Assembly (NCBI GenBank): GCA_964360445.1
Contig: CAYHWE010000003.1
Location: 1 to 51,366 of the forward strand
DNA length: 51,366 bases
Source: CAYHWE01 sp964360445
Lineage (GTDB): Bacteria > Patescibacteriota > Patescibacteriia > Patescibacteriales > JAKAJF01
Reading direction: 5' to 3'
The translations under genes were made by a program, and so were the position numbers. This document shows positions 1 through 6,998 of the stretch, piece after piece. The notes under the pieces were generated by a model that was given only the letters and a program-made list of their open reading frames with translations, did no database searches and had not been told where the DNA came from. Numbering within the stretch: the stretch's first letter is position 1; every line of letters begins with the position of its first letter.

Positions 1-119
1 TACACGCAAAATGCTTGCCGACAAGAGGCCAAAGGACAAAGACCAATAATAGGACGGTAAGAGGAAATACAAGGAAAACAATGGGATCGGGCAGGAAAGA
101 AACCGGACAAAAGACCTAA
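1..119 (+). CDS. rpsM: 30S ribosomal protein S13, C-terminal fragment
   Basis: The window opens inside this gene. Reading from base 3 gives 38 codons to a TAA at 117-119. The product has the S13 signature LPTRGQRTKTNNRTVRG followed by the basic GSGRKETGQKT tail. S13 lies in the head of the 30S subunit and contacts tRNA and 16S rRNA. The order rpsM-rpsK-rpsD-rpoA-rplQ is the standard bacterial alpha operon, which supports the call. The 5' part of the gene is outside the window. Confidence 0.93.
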   Translation, partial: HAKCLPTRGQRTKTNNRTVRGNTRKTMGSGRKETGQKT

Positions 120-128
120 GATAATATA

Positions 129-171
129 ATGCTAATTTGCGAATCAATGTTAATGACGCGAATTGCGAATT
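129..171. repeat. Dispersed intergenic repeat (GACGCGAATTGCGAATT type), copy 1
   Basis: The rpsM-rpsK spacer carries GCTAATTTGCGAAT followed by TAATGACGCGAATTGCGAAT. A related unit, CGCTAATTCC then GCGAATGACGCGAATCGCGA, sits in the rplQ-rplM spacer at 2620-2678. Both stand just upstream of an ATG in an operon. They look like members of one mobile or replicated spacer repeat. No function is visible. Confidence 0.55.
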
Positions 172-193
172 CTAAAATAAATTAGAAATATAT

Positions 194-730
194 ATGACTG
201 AGGATATCAAAAAGGACAATGAATTGGAGGATGAGTTGGAAACAGAAGAAGTTTCTTCTTTTGGCGCCGGCGAAGAAGCGGCATCAGCTCCTGAGGAGTT
301 GCCTGAAGAAGTAAAAAAGAAGCTTGAAGCTAAGACGGAAAAGAAACCGATGAAGGGCAAGAAAAAGAAGAAGAGCGATAAAAAGGTTGTAATCGGCAAG
401 GCTTATATCAAGGCTACCTACAACAATACGATCGTATCTTTGGCTGATACCAGCGGCAATACTATCTCATGGGCCAGCGCGGGTATGGCCGGATTCAAGG
501 GCGCTAAAAAATCCACTCCTTATGCGGCTCAAATCATCACAAGAATTGCGGTTGAAAGAGCGAAGGAAAGAGGATTGAAAGAAGTCATGGTATTTGTCAA
601 AGGAGTCGGTACCGGCCGCGAATCAGCAGTAAGAGCTTTAAATGCTAATGGTTTGATTGTTACTTCTATCAAAGATGTCACCCCTGTGCCGCATAACGGA
701 TGCAGAGCAAGAAAACCAAGAAGAGTGTAA
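194..730 (+). CDS. rpsK: 30S ribosomal protein S11 with long charged N-terminal extension
   Basis: Residues from about 66 onward are a complete S11: the AYIKATYNNTIVSLADTSGN stretch, the GFKGAKKSTPYAAQ core and the C-terminal DVTPVPHNGCRARKPRRV. S11 sits on the 30S platform and helps form the mRNA exit/Shine-Dalgarno region. The total is 178 aa against roughly 129 for a normal S11. The extra ~60 N-terminal residues are first acidic (DELETEE, GEEAASAPEELPEE) and then lysine-rich (KGKKKKKSDKK). The ATG at 194 has no Shine-Dalgarno sequence, only an A/T-rich leader. The reading frame is unbroken from the extension into the core, so I kept this start. Confidence 0.95.
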   Translation: MTEDIKKDNELEDELETEEVSSFGAGEEAASAPEELPEEVKKKLEAKTEKKPMKGKKKKKSDKKVVIGKAYIKATYNNTIVSLADTSGNTISWASAGMAGFKGAKKSTPYAAQIITRIAVERAKERGLKEVMVFVKGVGTGRESAVRALNANGLIVTSIKDVTPVPHNGCRARKPRRV

Positions 731-749
731 ACTTTAAATTTATCAAATT

Positions 750-1379
750 ATGTCAAAAAATTTAGATCCAAAATGTAAGCAATGCAGAAGAGCAGGGGAA
801 AAATTATTCCTTAAGGGTGAACGTTGCACTACTCCTAAATGCGCTATCGTTAAAAGGAATTTTCCTCCCGGAATGCATGGCGTAAAAGGAAAGAGCAGAC
901 AGAGCGAATACGGCTTGCAATTGCAGGAAAAACAGAAAGTGAAAAGAGAATACGGCTTGCTTGAAAAACAATTCAAATTGACTTTTGAAAAAGGAAAGAC
1001 TCAGTCCGGTAAAGCCGGTGAAAACTTATTCAGATTGCTTGAAACAAGATTTGACAATACGGTCTATCGCTTAGGATTCGCAAGTTCAAGGACTCAGGCG
1101 AGACAGATGGTGGGCCATGGCCATTTCAATATAAACGGAAAGAAAGTGAATATCCCTTCTTACCAGGTTAAGATCGGCGATGTGATCACCATTAAGACCG
1201 GAAGCAAAAAGTCAAAATTATTTGCCGGATTGGAAGAGAAGCTGAAGAAAGCGCAAATTCCGGGTTGGCTGAACGTAGACGCCAAAGAATTGACAGCAAA
1301 GGTTCTGCATAAGCCGAATATCGAAGATATCCAGACGAACTTCAATGTCCAGATGATCGTAGAATTTTACTCTAAATAA
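750..1379 (+). CDS. rpsD: 30S ribosomal protein S4 (zinc-binding type)
   Basis: This 209-aa protein is a full-length S4, a primary 16S rRNA-binding protein that nucleates assembly of the 30S 5' domain. Four cysteines near the N-terminus (C9, C12, C26, C31) form the zinc-finger variant of S4. The S4 RNA-binding domain follows at about residues 98-160 (RLGFASSRTQARQMVGHGHFNINGKKV, in pieces). The C-terminus ends VQMIVEFYSK, as in other S4 proteins. It starts 19 nt after rpsK and is co-transcribed with it. Confidence 0.97.
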   Translation: MSKNLDPKCKQCRRAGEKLFLKGERCTTPKCAIVKRNFPPGMHGVKGKSRQSEYGLQLQEKQKVKREYGLLEKQFKLTFEKGKTQSGKAGENLFRLLETRFDNTVYRLGFASSRTQARQMVGHGHFNINGKKVNIPSYQVKIGDVITIKTGSKKSKLFAGLEEKLKKAQIPGWLNVDAKELTAKVLHKPNIEDIQTNFNVQMIVEFYSK

Positions 1380-1385
1380 TTTAAA

Positions 1386-1411
1386 TAAAGGAGGAAAACT
1401 CCGTAAACTAT
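1386..1411 (+). promoter_or_regulatory. Remote Shine-Dalgarno in a small hairpin before rpoA
   Basis: AAGGAGG (1388-1394) is one of the few good Shine-Dalgarno matches in the window, but it lies 17 nt before the rpoA ATG, too far for normal initiation. GGAG (1390-1393) can pair with CTCC (1399-1402) around a GAAAA loop. The hairpin would either mask the site or shorten its effective distance. No closer in-frame start exists. Confidence 0.4.
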
Positions 1412-2194
1412 ATGCAACATATTGCTTTACCTAAGAAAATCGAATCAAAGAAAGGTGAAAATGCTAATCAGGGTTCAATCGTGATCGAGCCTTGCTATCC
1501 TAGCTATGGAACTACTTTAGGTAATTCATTAAGACGCGTTTTGCTTTCTTCTTTGCCGGGCGCTGCGGTAGTCGGAGTGAAAATCAAAGGGGCTGACCAT
1601 GAGTTTACTGATCTGCCTCATGTCAAAGAAGACATATTGGAAATAATATTGAATTTAAAACAGCTGAGATTGAAAGTTTTTACCGAAGAAATTGTTAAAT
1701 TGGAACTGGATGTCCATGGCGAAAAGGGAGTAAAGGCCGGCGATATCACGAAAAACAGCCAGGTTGAAATCATGAATCCGGATTTGGTTTTAGCCCATAT
1801 TACCGATATGGCGGGAAAGCTGAATATGGAGATTTTCGTTTCCCAGGGAAGAGGTTATGAAACGATTGAAAGCAGGGATTCGAAGAAGCAGGAAATCGGA
1901 TACATTGAAATGGACTCGATTTTTTCTCCGGTAATGCATGTCGGCGCAGACATAGAAAACGTCCGTGTCGGTAAGATGACTAATTGGGAAAAATTGATTT
2001 TAAATATCACAACCGACGGAACTATAACTCCGGAAGAAGCCTTTAGCCAGGCGGTTGAAATCTTGATCAGTCAATTTTCAAGCCTGACTGGCAAGGAAGT
2101 TGCTGAAGAAGCCAAAGAAGAGATAATAGAAGAAAAAGCTGAAGAGGTTGAGGTAGCGGAAAAACCTAAAAAAGGAAAAACAAAGAAAAGTTAA
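1412..2194 (+). CDS. rpoA: RNA polymerase alpha subunit lacking the C-terminal domain
   Basis: Residues 1 to about 228 form the alpha N-terminal domain that dimerises and holds beta and beta-prime. It shows YGTTLGNSLRRVLLSSLPG, EILLNLK-like and the final EAFSQAVEILISQF helix. The usual ~329-aa alpha continues with a helix-hairpin-helix C-terminal domain that binds UP elements and activators. Here the chain stops at 260 aa, and residues ~229-260 are an acidic then lysine-rich tail (EEAKEEIIEEKAEEV, KPKKGKTKKS). The stop is clean, and rplQ follows with no leftover CTD reading frame visible. The loss therefore looks genuine rather than a frameshift. Confidence 0.95.
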   Translation: MQHIALPKKIESKKGENANQGSIVIEPCYPSYGTTLGNSLRRVLLSSLPGAAVVGVKIKGADHEFTDLPHVKEDILEIILNLKQLRLKVFTEEIVKLELDVHGEKGVKAGDITKNSQVEIMNPDLVLAHITDMAGKLNMEIFVSQGRGYETIESRDSKKQEIGYIEMDSIFSPVMHVGADIENVRVGKMTNWEKLILNITTDGTITPEEAFSQAVEILISQFSSLTGKEVAEEAKEEIIEEKAEEVEVAEKPKKGKTKKS

Positions 2195-2262
2195 TTAGGG
2201 ATTAGCGATCGGTTAATCAATTTAACTGAGCCACTGATTAACTGATTAACCAATTAACTAAA
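2192..2262. repeat. Dispersed spacer repeat (TTAATTAGGGATTAG / GATTAACTGATTAA), copy 1
   Basis: The rpoA-rplQ spacer starts at the stop codon with AGTTAATTAGGGATTAG and ends with CTGATTAACTGATTAACC. The same two blocks occur at 19149-19219, again starting at a stop codon (murF) and ending just before the next ATG. The blocks are partly self-complementary (TTAATCA/TGATTAA). Confidence 0.6.
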
Positions 2263-2266
2263 TATT

Positions 2267-2617
2267 ATGAGACACAGGGTAAAAGGAAAAATTCTAGACA
2301 GACAAAAAGCGCCAAGGGAAATGATGTTAAAAAATTTAGCATCTAGCGTTTTGATTTACGAAAAGGTTAAAACTACTGAAGCGAAAGCCAAGGTTGTAAG
2401 ATCTTTGGTTGAAAAAGCCATAACTGTCGCTAAAAAAGGCGATTTGAACAGCAGAAGAAAATTAGTTGAAACTTTGCCTCAAAAAATGGCGATAAAGAAA
2501 GCGATGGAAGTATTGGGTGACCGCTATAAAGGAAGAGATGGCGGTTATACAAGGATCGTAAAACTGGGCACAAGGCCTGGTGATGGAGCAAAAGTGGTTC
2601 AGATAGAATTAGTTTAA
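2267..2617 (+). CDS. rplQ: 50S ribosomal protein L17
   Basis: This 116-aa protein begins MRHRVKGKILDRQKAPREMM, the L17 N-terminus. It contains SLVEKAITVAKKGDLNSRR and ends with the GDRYKGRDGGYTRIVKLGTRPGDGAK block. L17 sits near the polypeptide exit of the 50S subunit. Its place directly after rpoA is the conserved bacterial order. No Shine-Dalgarno precedes the ATG. Confidence 0.97.
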   Translation: MRHRVKGKILDRQKAPREMMLKNLASSVLIYEKVKTTEAKAKVVRSLVEKAITVAKKGDLNSRRKLVETLPQKMAIKKAMEVLGDRYKGRDGGYTRIVKLGTRPGDGAKVVQIELV

Positions 2618-2619
2618 TA

Positions 2620-2678
2620 TAATGCCAATACGCTAATTCCATCGGCTGACGGATGCGAATGACGCGAATCGCGAATTT
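2620..2678. repeat. Dispersed intergenic repeat (GACGCGAATCGCGAATT type), copy 2
   Basis: This is the second copy of the element at 129-171. It has CGCTAATTCC, then GGATGCGAATGACGCGAATC and GCGAATT, and fills the whole rplQ-rplM spacer. The GCGAAT unit is iterated. Confidence 0.55.
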
Positions 2679-2686
2679 TAAATAAT

Positions 2687-3034
2687 ATGGAAAGAAAAAT
2701 ACATAAAATTGACGCAAGCAATAAGGCTGCAGGCAGAATAGCATCTCAGATCGCTCTTATTTTGCGCGGCAAAAATAAACCGGAATACCAGCCTCATAAA
2801 GACGAAGGCGATATCGTAATCGTTGAAAATATCAAGGAATTGAAATTTACAGGTAAGAAGATCGAGCAGAAAAAATATTTCAGATATTCAGGTTATCCAG
2901 GCGGTATCAAGGAAACTAAGATCAAGGATTTATTCAAGAGCAATCCGGGCCAGATACTGAAGAATGCGGTTAAACAGATGTTGCCTGATAATAAATTGAG
3001 AGACGGGATGTTGAAGAGGTTAACAATCAAATAA
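2687..3034 (+). CDS. rplM: 50S ribosomal protein L13 (short form)
   Basis: The protein matches L13 across its core: IDASNKAAGRIASQIALILR, the RGKNKPEYQPHKDEGDIVIV region, YSGYPGGIKE and AVKQMLPDNKLRDGMLKRL. At 115 aa it is shorter than the usual ~142 aa. It lacks about 13 N-terminal and 20 C-terminal residues, a common trimming in reduced genomes. L13 is an early 50S assembly protein. It is followed by rpsI, its usual partner. Confidence 0.96.
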   Translation: MERKIHKIDASNKAAGRIASQIALILRGKNKPEYQPHKDEGDIVIVENIKELKFTGKKIEQKKYFRYSGYPGGIKETKIKDLFKSNPGQILKNAVKQMLPDNKLRDGMLKRLTIK

Positions 3035-3058
3035 CCGATAAAGCACTAAATAATTTAT

Positions 3059-3493
3059 ATGACAGAAAAAAAGAAAATCGAAAAAAACGAAGAGCATAAA
3101 TTCAAAGGAAAATTTATCGCAGCTACAGGCAAGAGAAAAACTGCTGCGGCTCAGGTTAGATTATACAAGAGCGGAAGCGGCATCATAGTCGTAAATGGTA
3201 TGAAAGCAAGCCAGTATTTTCCTGCAAATTTGGTTACCGTGCTCAACCAGCCGTTAAAAATCGCAGGTCTCTCTAAAGATTTGGATTTCTCAGTAGTTGT
3301 AAATGGCGGTGGAAAAAGCGGCCAGGCAGATGCAGTTAAGCTTGGTATTTCTAAGGCTTTACTTGAACATAACGAAGAATTAAGAGCAGCATTGAAAGCA
3401 AAAGATTTATTGACACGCGATTCAAGAGAAAAGGAAAGAAAGAAGCCAGGTTTGAGAAAAGCGAGAAAAGCTCCACAATGGTCAAAACGTTAA
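3059..3493 (+). CDS. rpsI: 30S ribosomal protein S9
   Basis: This 144-aa S9 has the ATGKRKTAAAQVRLYKSGSG start of the core, GGGKSGQADAVKLGISKAL and the basic tail ending RKAPQWSKR. The C-terminal Arg of S9 reaches the P-site tRNA and is conserved here. About 14 extra charged residues precede the core (MTEKKKIEKNEEHKFKGKF). It forms the standard rplM-rpsI pair and ends the operon. Confidence 0.97.
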   Translation: MTEKKKIEKNEEHKFKGKFIAATGKRKTAAAQVRLYKSGSGIIVVNGMKASQYFPANLVTVLNQPLKIAGLSKDLDFSVVVNGGGKSGQADAVKLGISKALLEHNEELRAALKAKDLLTRDSREKERKKPGLRKARKAPQWSKR

Positions 3494-3504
3494 TCTCACA
3501 TATC

Positions 3505-3537
3505 AAAAATACCAACCGAGCGGTTGGTATTTTTTTG
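3505..3537 (+). terminator. Rho-independent terminator of the ribosomal operon
   Basis: AAATACCAACCG and CGGTTGGTATTT form a near-perfect palindrome with a tiny loop, followed by a run of T on the plus strand. It lies 12 nt after the rpsI stop. Confidence 0.9.
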
Positions 3538-3546
3538 TAAAAAAAC

Positions 3547-3576
3547 AGCGCTGGGGTTTATTCCAGCGCTTTTTTG
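3547..3576 (-). terminator. Terminator of the TIM-barrel gene, stop codon in the loop
   Basis: AGCGCTGG (3547-3554) pairs with CCAGCGCT (3563-3570). On the minus strand the hairpin is followed by a T-run. The TAA of the 3558-4352 gene lies in the hairpin loop. T-runs lie on both sides, so the hairpin can also back up termination of the ribosomal operon from the left. Confidence 0.75.
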
Positions 3577-4352
3577 ATAAATTGGAGGGATCTCTTTACG
3601 GCCTCCTCGCGTTTTGCTCTCCCGAATATCGGGCCGAGCTCTATTATTATGTAATGCTGTGCTTCCTTTTCTCTTTTTGCCTTTTCCGCGAATAACTTAA
3701 GTAATTCGCGGAGCGGCAGATTGCCATCTCCAGGGATAAGATGTTTTTGGGTCTGGCCCAGCATTGAATCCGAGAGATGGATGATTCTCGGTTTCATTGT
3801 CTTGTACGCAGCCAGAAACATTTCGGGGAGAATCATCTTTTCTCCGGCATGGGATGTATCGAATGTTGCGCCAACCGAATGCTCATCGGCTATTCTTTTG
3901 ACATCCGCAGGCGCGTATCCGTCCTCCATCGAGGTCGGATTCTCTACGAAACACCTCTTTTGGAGGCCATTCCTGTTATTCGGAAGAAAAAAAGAATTGG
4001 GGTGAAAATTTACATAACCCCCTAAATCTTCGGCCAATGTTAAGGCCGGACTTTTTCTTGCGGGCCCGAGTAATGGCGCCCATATCAGATTGAAGATGCT
4101 GCCGATTGTCGGCGGTCTTCTTAATGCGGCGGCCAGGAAATCCCTGTATCCATAACAAAACGGGGTATGGAATCCCAGGACTTTGACGCCTGGATATTTT
4201 TTTACCAGCCTGGTTACGGTATTATACTGCCACCTGAATGGCAGTATTTCTACGCCGATGCCGAACTTTTCCGCGAGGCGGAATATCTCCTCGAGATTGT
4301 GGAAAAAAATTGCCGAACTCAATCCGATCTTAATATTCTTCATATCCTTCAT
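3558..4352 (-). CDS. Xylose-isomerase-like TIM-barrel protein (sugar phosphate isomerase/epimerase family)
   Basis: This 264-aa protein has the alternating strand-motif layout of the AP_endonuc_2/xylose-isomerase-like barrel: GLSSAIFF (beta1), GVEILPFRW, VLGFHTPF, VENPTSMEDG, ATFDTSHAGE, PRIIHLSDS, LIPGDGNLPL and IIIELGP. The Glu, His and Asp residues at these strand ends are the usual divalent-metal ligands. Substrate is unknown; relatives include sugar isomerases, epimerases and endonuclease IV. The gene stands alone on the minus strand. AAAGGGA lies about 9 nt before the ATG used; a second ATG three codons later is possible. Confidence 0.7.
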   Translation of the reverse strand: MKDMKNIKIGLSSAIFFHNLEEIFRLAEKFGIGVEILPFRWQYNTVTRLVKKYPGVKVLGFHTPFCYGYRDFLAAALRRPPTIGSIFNLIWAPLLGPARKSPALTLAEDLGGYVNFHPNSFFLPNNRNGLQKRCFVENPTSMEDGYAPADVKRIADEHSVGATFDTSHAGEKMILPEMFLAAYKTMKPRIIHLSDSMLGQTQKHLIPGDGNLPLRELLKLFAEKAKREKEAQHYIIIELGPIFGRAKREEAVKRSLQFIKKALE

Positions 4353-4369
4353 GGCAAGATCCCTTTCTT

Positions 4370-4398
4370 TTGTTTTAAAGTTCGATATTTGTTATAAT
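4370..4398 (+). promoter_or_regulatory. Promoter of the polysaccharide cluster
   Basis: TTGTTT (4370-4375), a 17-nt spacer and a consensus TATAAT (4393-4398). The predicted start near 4405 leaves a leader of about 54 nt before the flippase gene. Confidence 0.65.
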
Positions 4399-4458
4399 CT
4401 TATATATAAACAAATCATCCCATCATAACATATTTTTATTATTAAGTCAACTGGTTAC

Positions 4459-5919
4459 ATGTCAAAAATAGCTAATATTGCGAAAAATACATCATATTTC
4501 ACTTTTGCCTTGATTTTGCAAAAAGTGATATCGTTCACTTACTTTACGGTGCTGGCCAGGAATTTGGGGCCAGAGGATCTGGGCAGATATTATTTTGCCA
4601 TTTCTTTTACCACTATTTTTGCTATTTTTATCGACTTGGGCCTTTCCAATGTCTTAACCAGGGAAGTGGCGAAAGACGAAAAAAGGACGGTTGATCTGCT
4701 CGGCAATATCCTTGCTTTAAAAATTCCGCTATCGATTTTTTCATTTTTGCTGGTATTATTTTTTATAAATTCATCTGATTACCCGGAATTGACCCGCCAG
4801 CTTGTTTACATTTCATCCATATCGATGATACTTGACTCGTTTACTCTGACCTTTTTTGCCGTCATCCGCGGTTTCCATAATTTATTTTTTGAAAGCATCG
4901 CGTCAGTCATATTCCAGATCGTAATCCTATCTTCAGGAATAGTTTTTCTTCGTCTGAATATGGGATTAAGATGGCTTTTGGGCGCCTTGGCTTTCGCGAG
5001 CATCTTTAATTTTCTTTATTCATTGATTCTGGTCTGGAAAAAATGGGGGATAGGAATAAGGCCCAAGATAAACAAGGGCTTGTCAAAGCAGATTATCCGG
5101 ATCGCCATTCCTTTCGCCATGTTTGCGGTGTTCCAGAGATTTTATACCTATCTGGACTCTGTCATTTTGTCCGCATTGGCCGGAGACAGGTATCTGGGGC
5201 TGTATCAGGTCGCTTTCAAGATAATTTTCGCTTTGCAATTCTTGCCGCTTGCGTTTACCGCGACTTTGTATCCGGCTATGAGCTCATATTGGGTTTCCAA
5301 TAAAGAACAGCTGTCTATCACATTTGAACGAGCGATGAATTATCTGATCATAATCTCCATTCCTATCGCGTTCGGCATAATCGCCTTGGCCGATAAGATA
5401 GTCTTGATATTCAAATCCGGCTACGAGGAGGCCGTATTGCCATTGCAGATCACGATGGTCGCCTTGATTTTCATCTTCCTTAATTTTCCGATCGGCTCGC
5501 TTTTGAACGCTTGCGACCGCCAGAAACAGAACACGAAGAATATGGGCATCGTCTTGGCCGTAAGCGTAATCTTGAATATAGTCCTGATTCCGGCCAACAA
5601 AGCGATAGGGGCCAGCATTACCGTGGTCGCTACTAATTTTTTAATGCTTGTTTTGGGATTGGTTCTGGTGCCCGGCATCATAAAAGTAAGATATTGGAAA
5701 ATATTGAGAACATTTTTCATCTCTCTTGCCGGCGCGTTGGTAATGGCGGGATTTACGATTATCTTGAAATCATATATCAATATATTCTTATTGGTTTTAG
5801 TTTCTGCTATTATTTATTTCGCGGTCATTTACAGATTAGGCGGTTTCAAGAAAGAGGATGTGATCAGTATTTATAAGTCTTTTTCGCGAAAAATAATAAA
5901 AGAAGAAGGTAAAGCGTAA
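4459..5919 (+). CDS. Oligosaccharide flippase (Wzx/MurJ-like, MOP superfamily)
   Basis: This is a 486-aa integral membrane protein with about 12-14 hydrophobic helices spread along its length. The N-terminus (NIAKNTSYFTFALILQKVISF, in part) and the ARNLGPEDLGRYYFAISF block are typical of polysaccharide-biosynthesis flippases (RfbX/Wzx). Such proteins move lipid-linked glycans across the membrane. It heads a run of glycosyltransferase, transporter and ligase-like genes, which fits export of a surface polysaccharide. The stop is 2 nt from the next ATG, so they are co-translated. Confidence 0.85.
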   Translation: MSKIANIAKNTSYFTFALILQKVISFTYFTVLARNLGPEDLGRYYFAISFTTIFAIFIDLGLSNVLTREVAKDEKRTVDLLGNILALKIPLSIFSFLLVLFFINSSDYPELTRQLVYISSISMILDSFTLTFFAVIRGFHNLFFESIASVIFQIVILSSGIVFLRLNMGLRWLLGALAFASIFNFLYSLILVWKKWGIGIRPKINKGLSKQIIRIAIPFAMFAVFQRFYTYLDSVILSALAGDRYLGLYQVAFKIIFALQFLPLAFTATLYPAMSSYWVSNKEQLSITFERAMNYLIIISIPIAFGIIALADKIVLIFKSGYEEAVLPLQITMVALIFIFLNFPIGSLLNACDRQKQNTKNMGIVLAVSVILNIVLIPANKAIGASITVVATNFLMLVLGLVLVPGIIKVRYWKILRTFFISLAGALVMAGFTIILKSYINIFLLVLVSAIIYFAVIYRLGGFKKEDVISIYKSFSRKIIKEEGKA

Positions 5920-5921
5920 CT

Positions 5922-6995
5922 ATGAAAATTCTTTTATTTACCCTTGAGTATCCGCCGTTTTGGGGCGGCGTGGCGAATTATTACGGGAATCTTGTTAAGA
6001 ATTGGCCCGAGAATATTTCTGTTCTGGATAATAATGACGGAAAGCTGATTGCCGGATGGCTGCCGTTTTTCAGGTGGCTGCCATTATTTTTTGCTCTAAG
6101 CAAAGCGGTTAAAAAGGAAAAAATAGGCCATATTTTAGTCGGCCACATCTTGCCGCTTGGCACGGTTGCTTATCTTTACTTTAAGCTGGCCAAAATTCCA
6201 TACTCAGTTTTTTTGCACGGAATGGATCTGAATTATGCTTTGAAGACAGGACGTAAAAAAAGGATTGCGAAAAAGATCTTGGATAATGCGGAACATATAA
6301 TTTGCGCCAATAGCTATGTGGCAAAAAACTCAGAAGTGATTATTGATGATAAAAATAAGATTACGATTGTTAATCCTGGAGTGGAGGGGCGCATAACGCA
6401 TAACGCGCAGCGCATAGCGCAAATCAAGGAAGAATATGACCTAAATAACAGGTTTATCCTGCTGAGCATGGGGCGCCTAGTTAAGAGAAAGGGGTTTGAC
6501 AAAGTAATTGAAAGCCTGCCGGAAGTTTTAAAGATTTTTCCCGATTCGGTTTATGTTATTGCCGGAAGCGGAGAAGATGATGCTTACTTGAAAGATATGG
6601 CCAAGAAGTTACCAAAAGATGCGGTTATTTTTTTGGGCAGTGTTTCTGAGGAAGAAAAATGGGCATGGTTGAATGCCTGCGACGCCTTTATTATGCCGGC
6701 AAGAAATATTGATGGAGATGCTGAGGGATTCGGGATCGTTTATCTTGAAGCGAATTTATGCGGAAAACCGGTTATTGCCGGAGATAGCGGCGGCGTGCGC
6801 GATGCGGTCCAGCACGAGTTAAATGGTTTATTGGTGGATCCGGAAAATGTTAAAGAGATTTCCGACGCCATCATGCGCTTATGGATAAATAAGAATTTCA
6901 GGATGAAATTGGGCAAGCATGGAAGAGAGAGGGTTTTGAAAGATTTCGGGTGGAGCGAGAAGGTGAATAAAATTTATAATTTGCTTAAAGAATAA
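5922..6995 (+). CDS. Family 4 glycosyltransferase (GT-B fold)
   Basis: The N-terminus LLFTLEYPPFWGGVANYYGN and a donor-binding region EGFGIVYLEANLCGKPVIAG (an E-x7-E motif at about residues 268-276), followed by DSGGVRDAV, are GT4 hallmarks. The enzyme should transfer a sugar from a nucleotide donor to a growing lipid-linked glycan at the cytoplasmic face. Length, 357 aa, is normal. Residues ~155-166 (GRITHNAQRIAQ) come from a stretch in which GCATAACGC and GCATAGCGC units are iterated, like a repeat caught in the coding frame. The gene lies between flippase and GT2. Confidence 0.9.
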   Translation: MKILLFTLEYPPFWGGVANYYGNLVKNWPENISVLDNNDGKLIAGWLPFFRWLPLFFALSKAVKKEKIGHILVGHILPLGTVAYLYFKLAKIPYSVFLHGMDLNYALKTGRKKRIAKKILDNAEHIICANSYVAKNSEVIIDDKNKITIVNPGVEGRITHNAQRIAQIKEEYDLNNRFILLSMGRLVKRKGFDKVIESLPEVLKIFPDSVYVIAGSGEDDAYLKDMAKKLPKDAVIFLGSVSEEEKWAWLNACDAFIMPARNIDGDAEGFGIVYLEANLCGKPVIAGDSGGVRDAVQHELNGLLVDPENVKEISDAIMRLWINKNFRMKLGKHGRERVLKDFGWSEKVNKIYNLLKE

Positions 6996-6998
6996 AAT

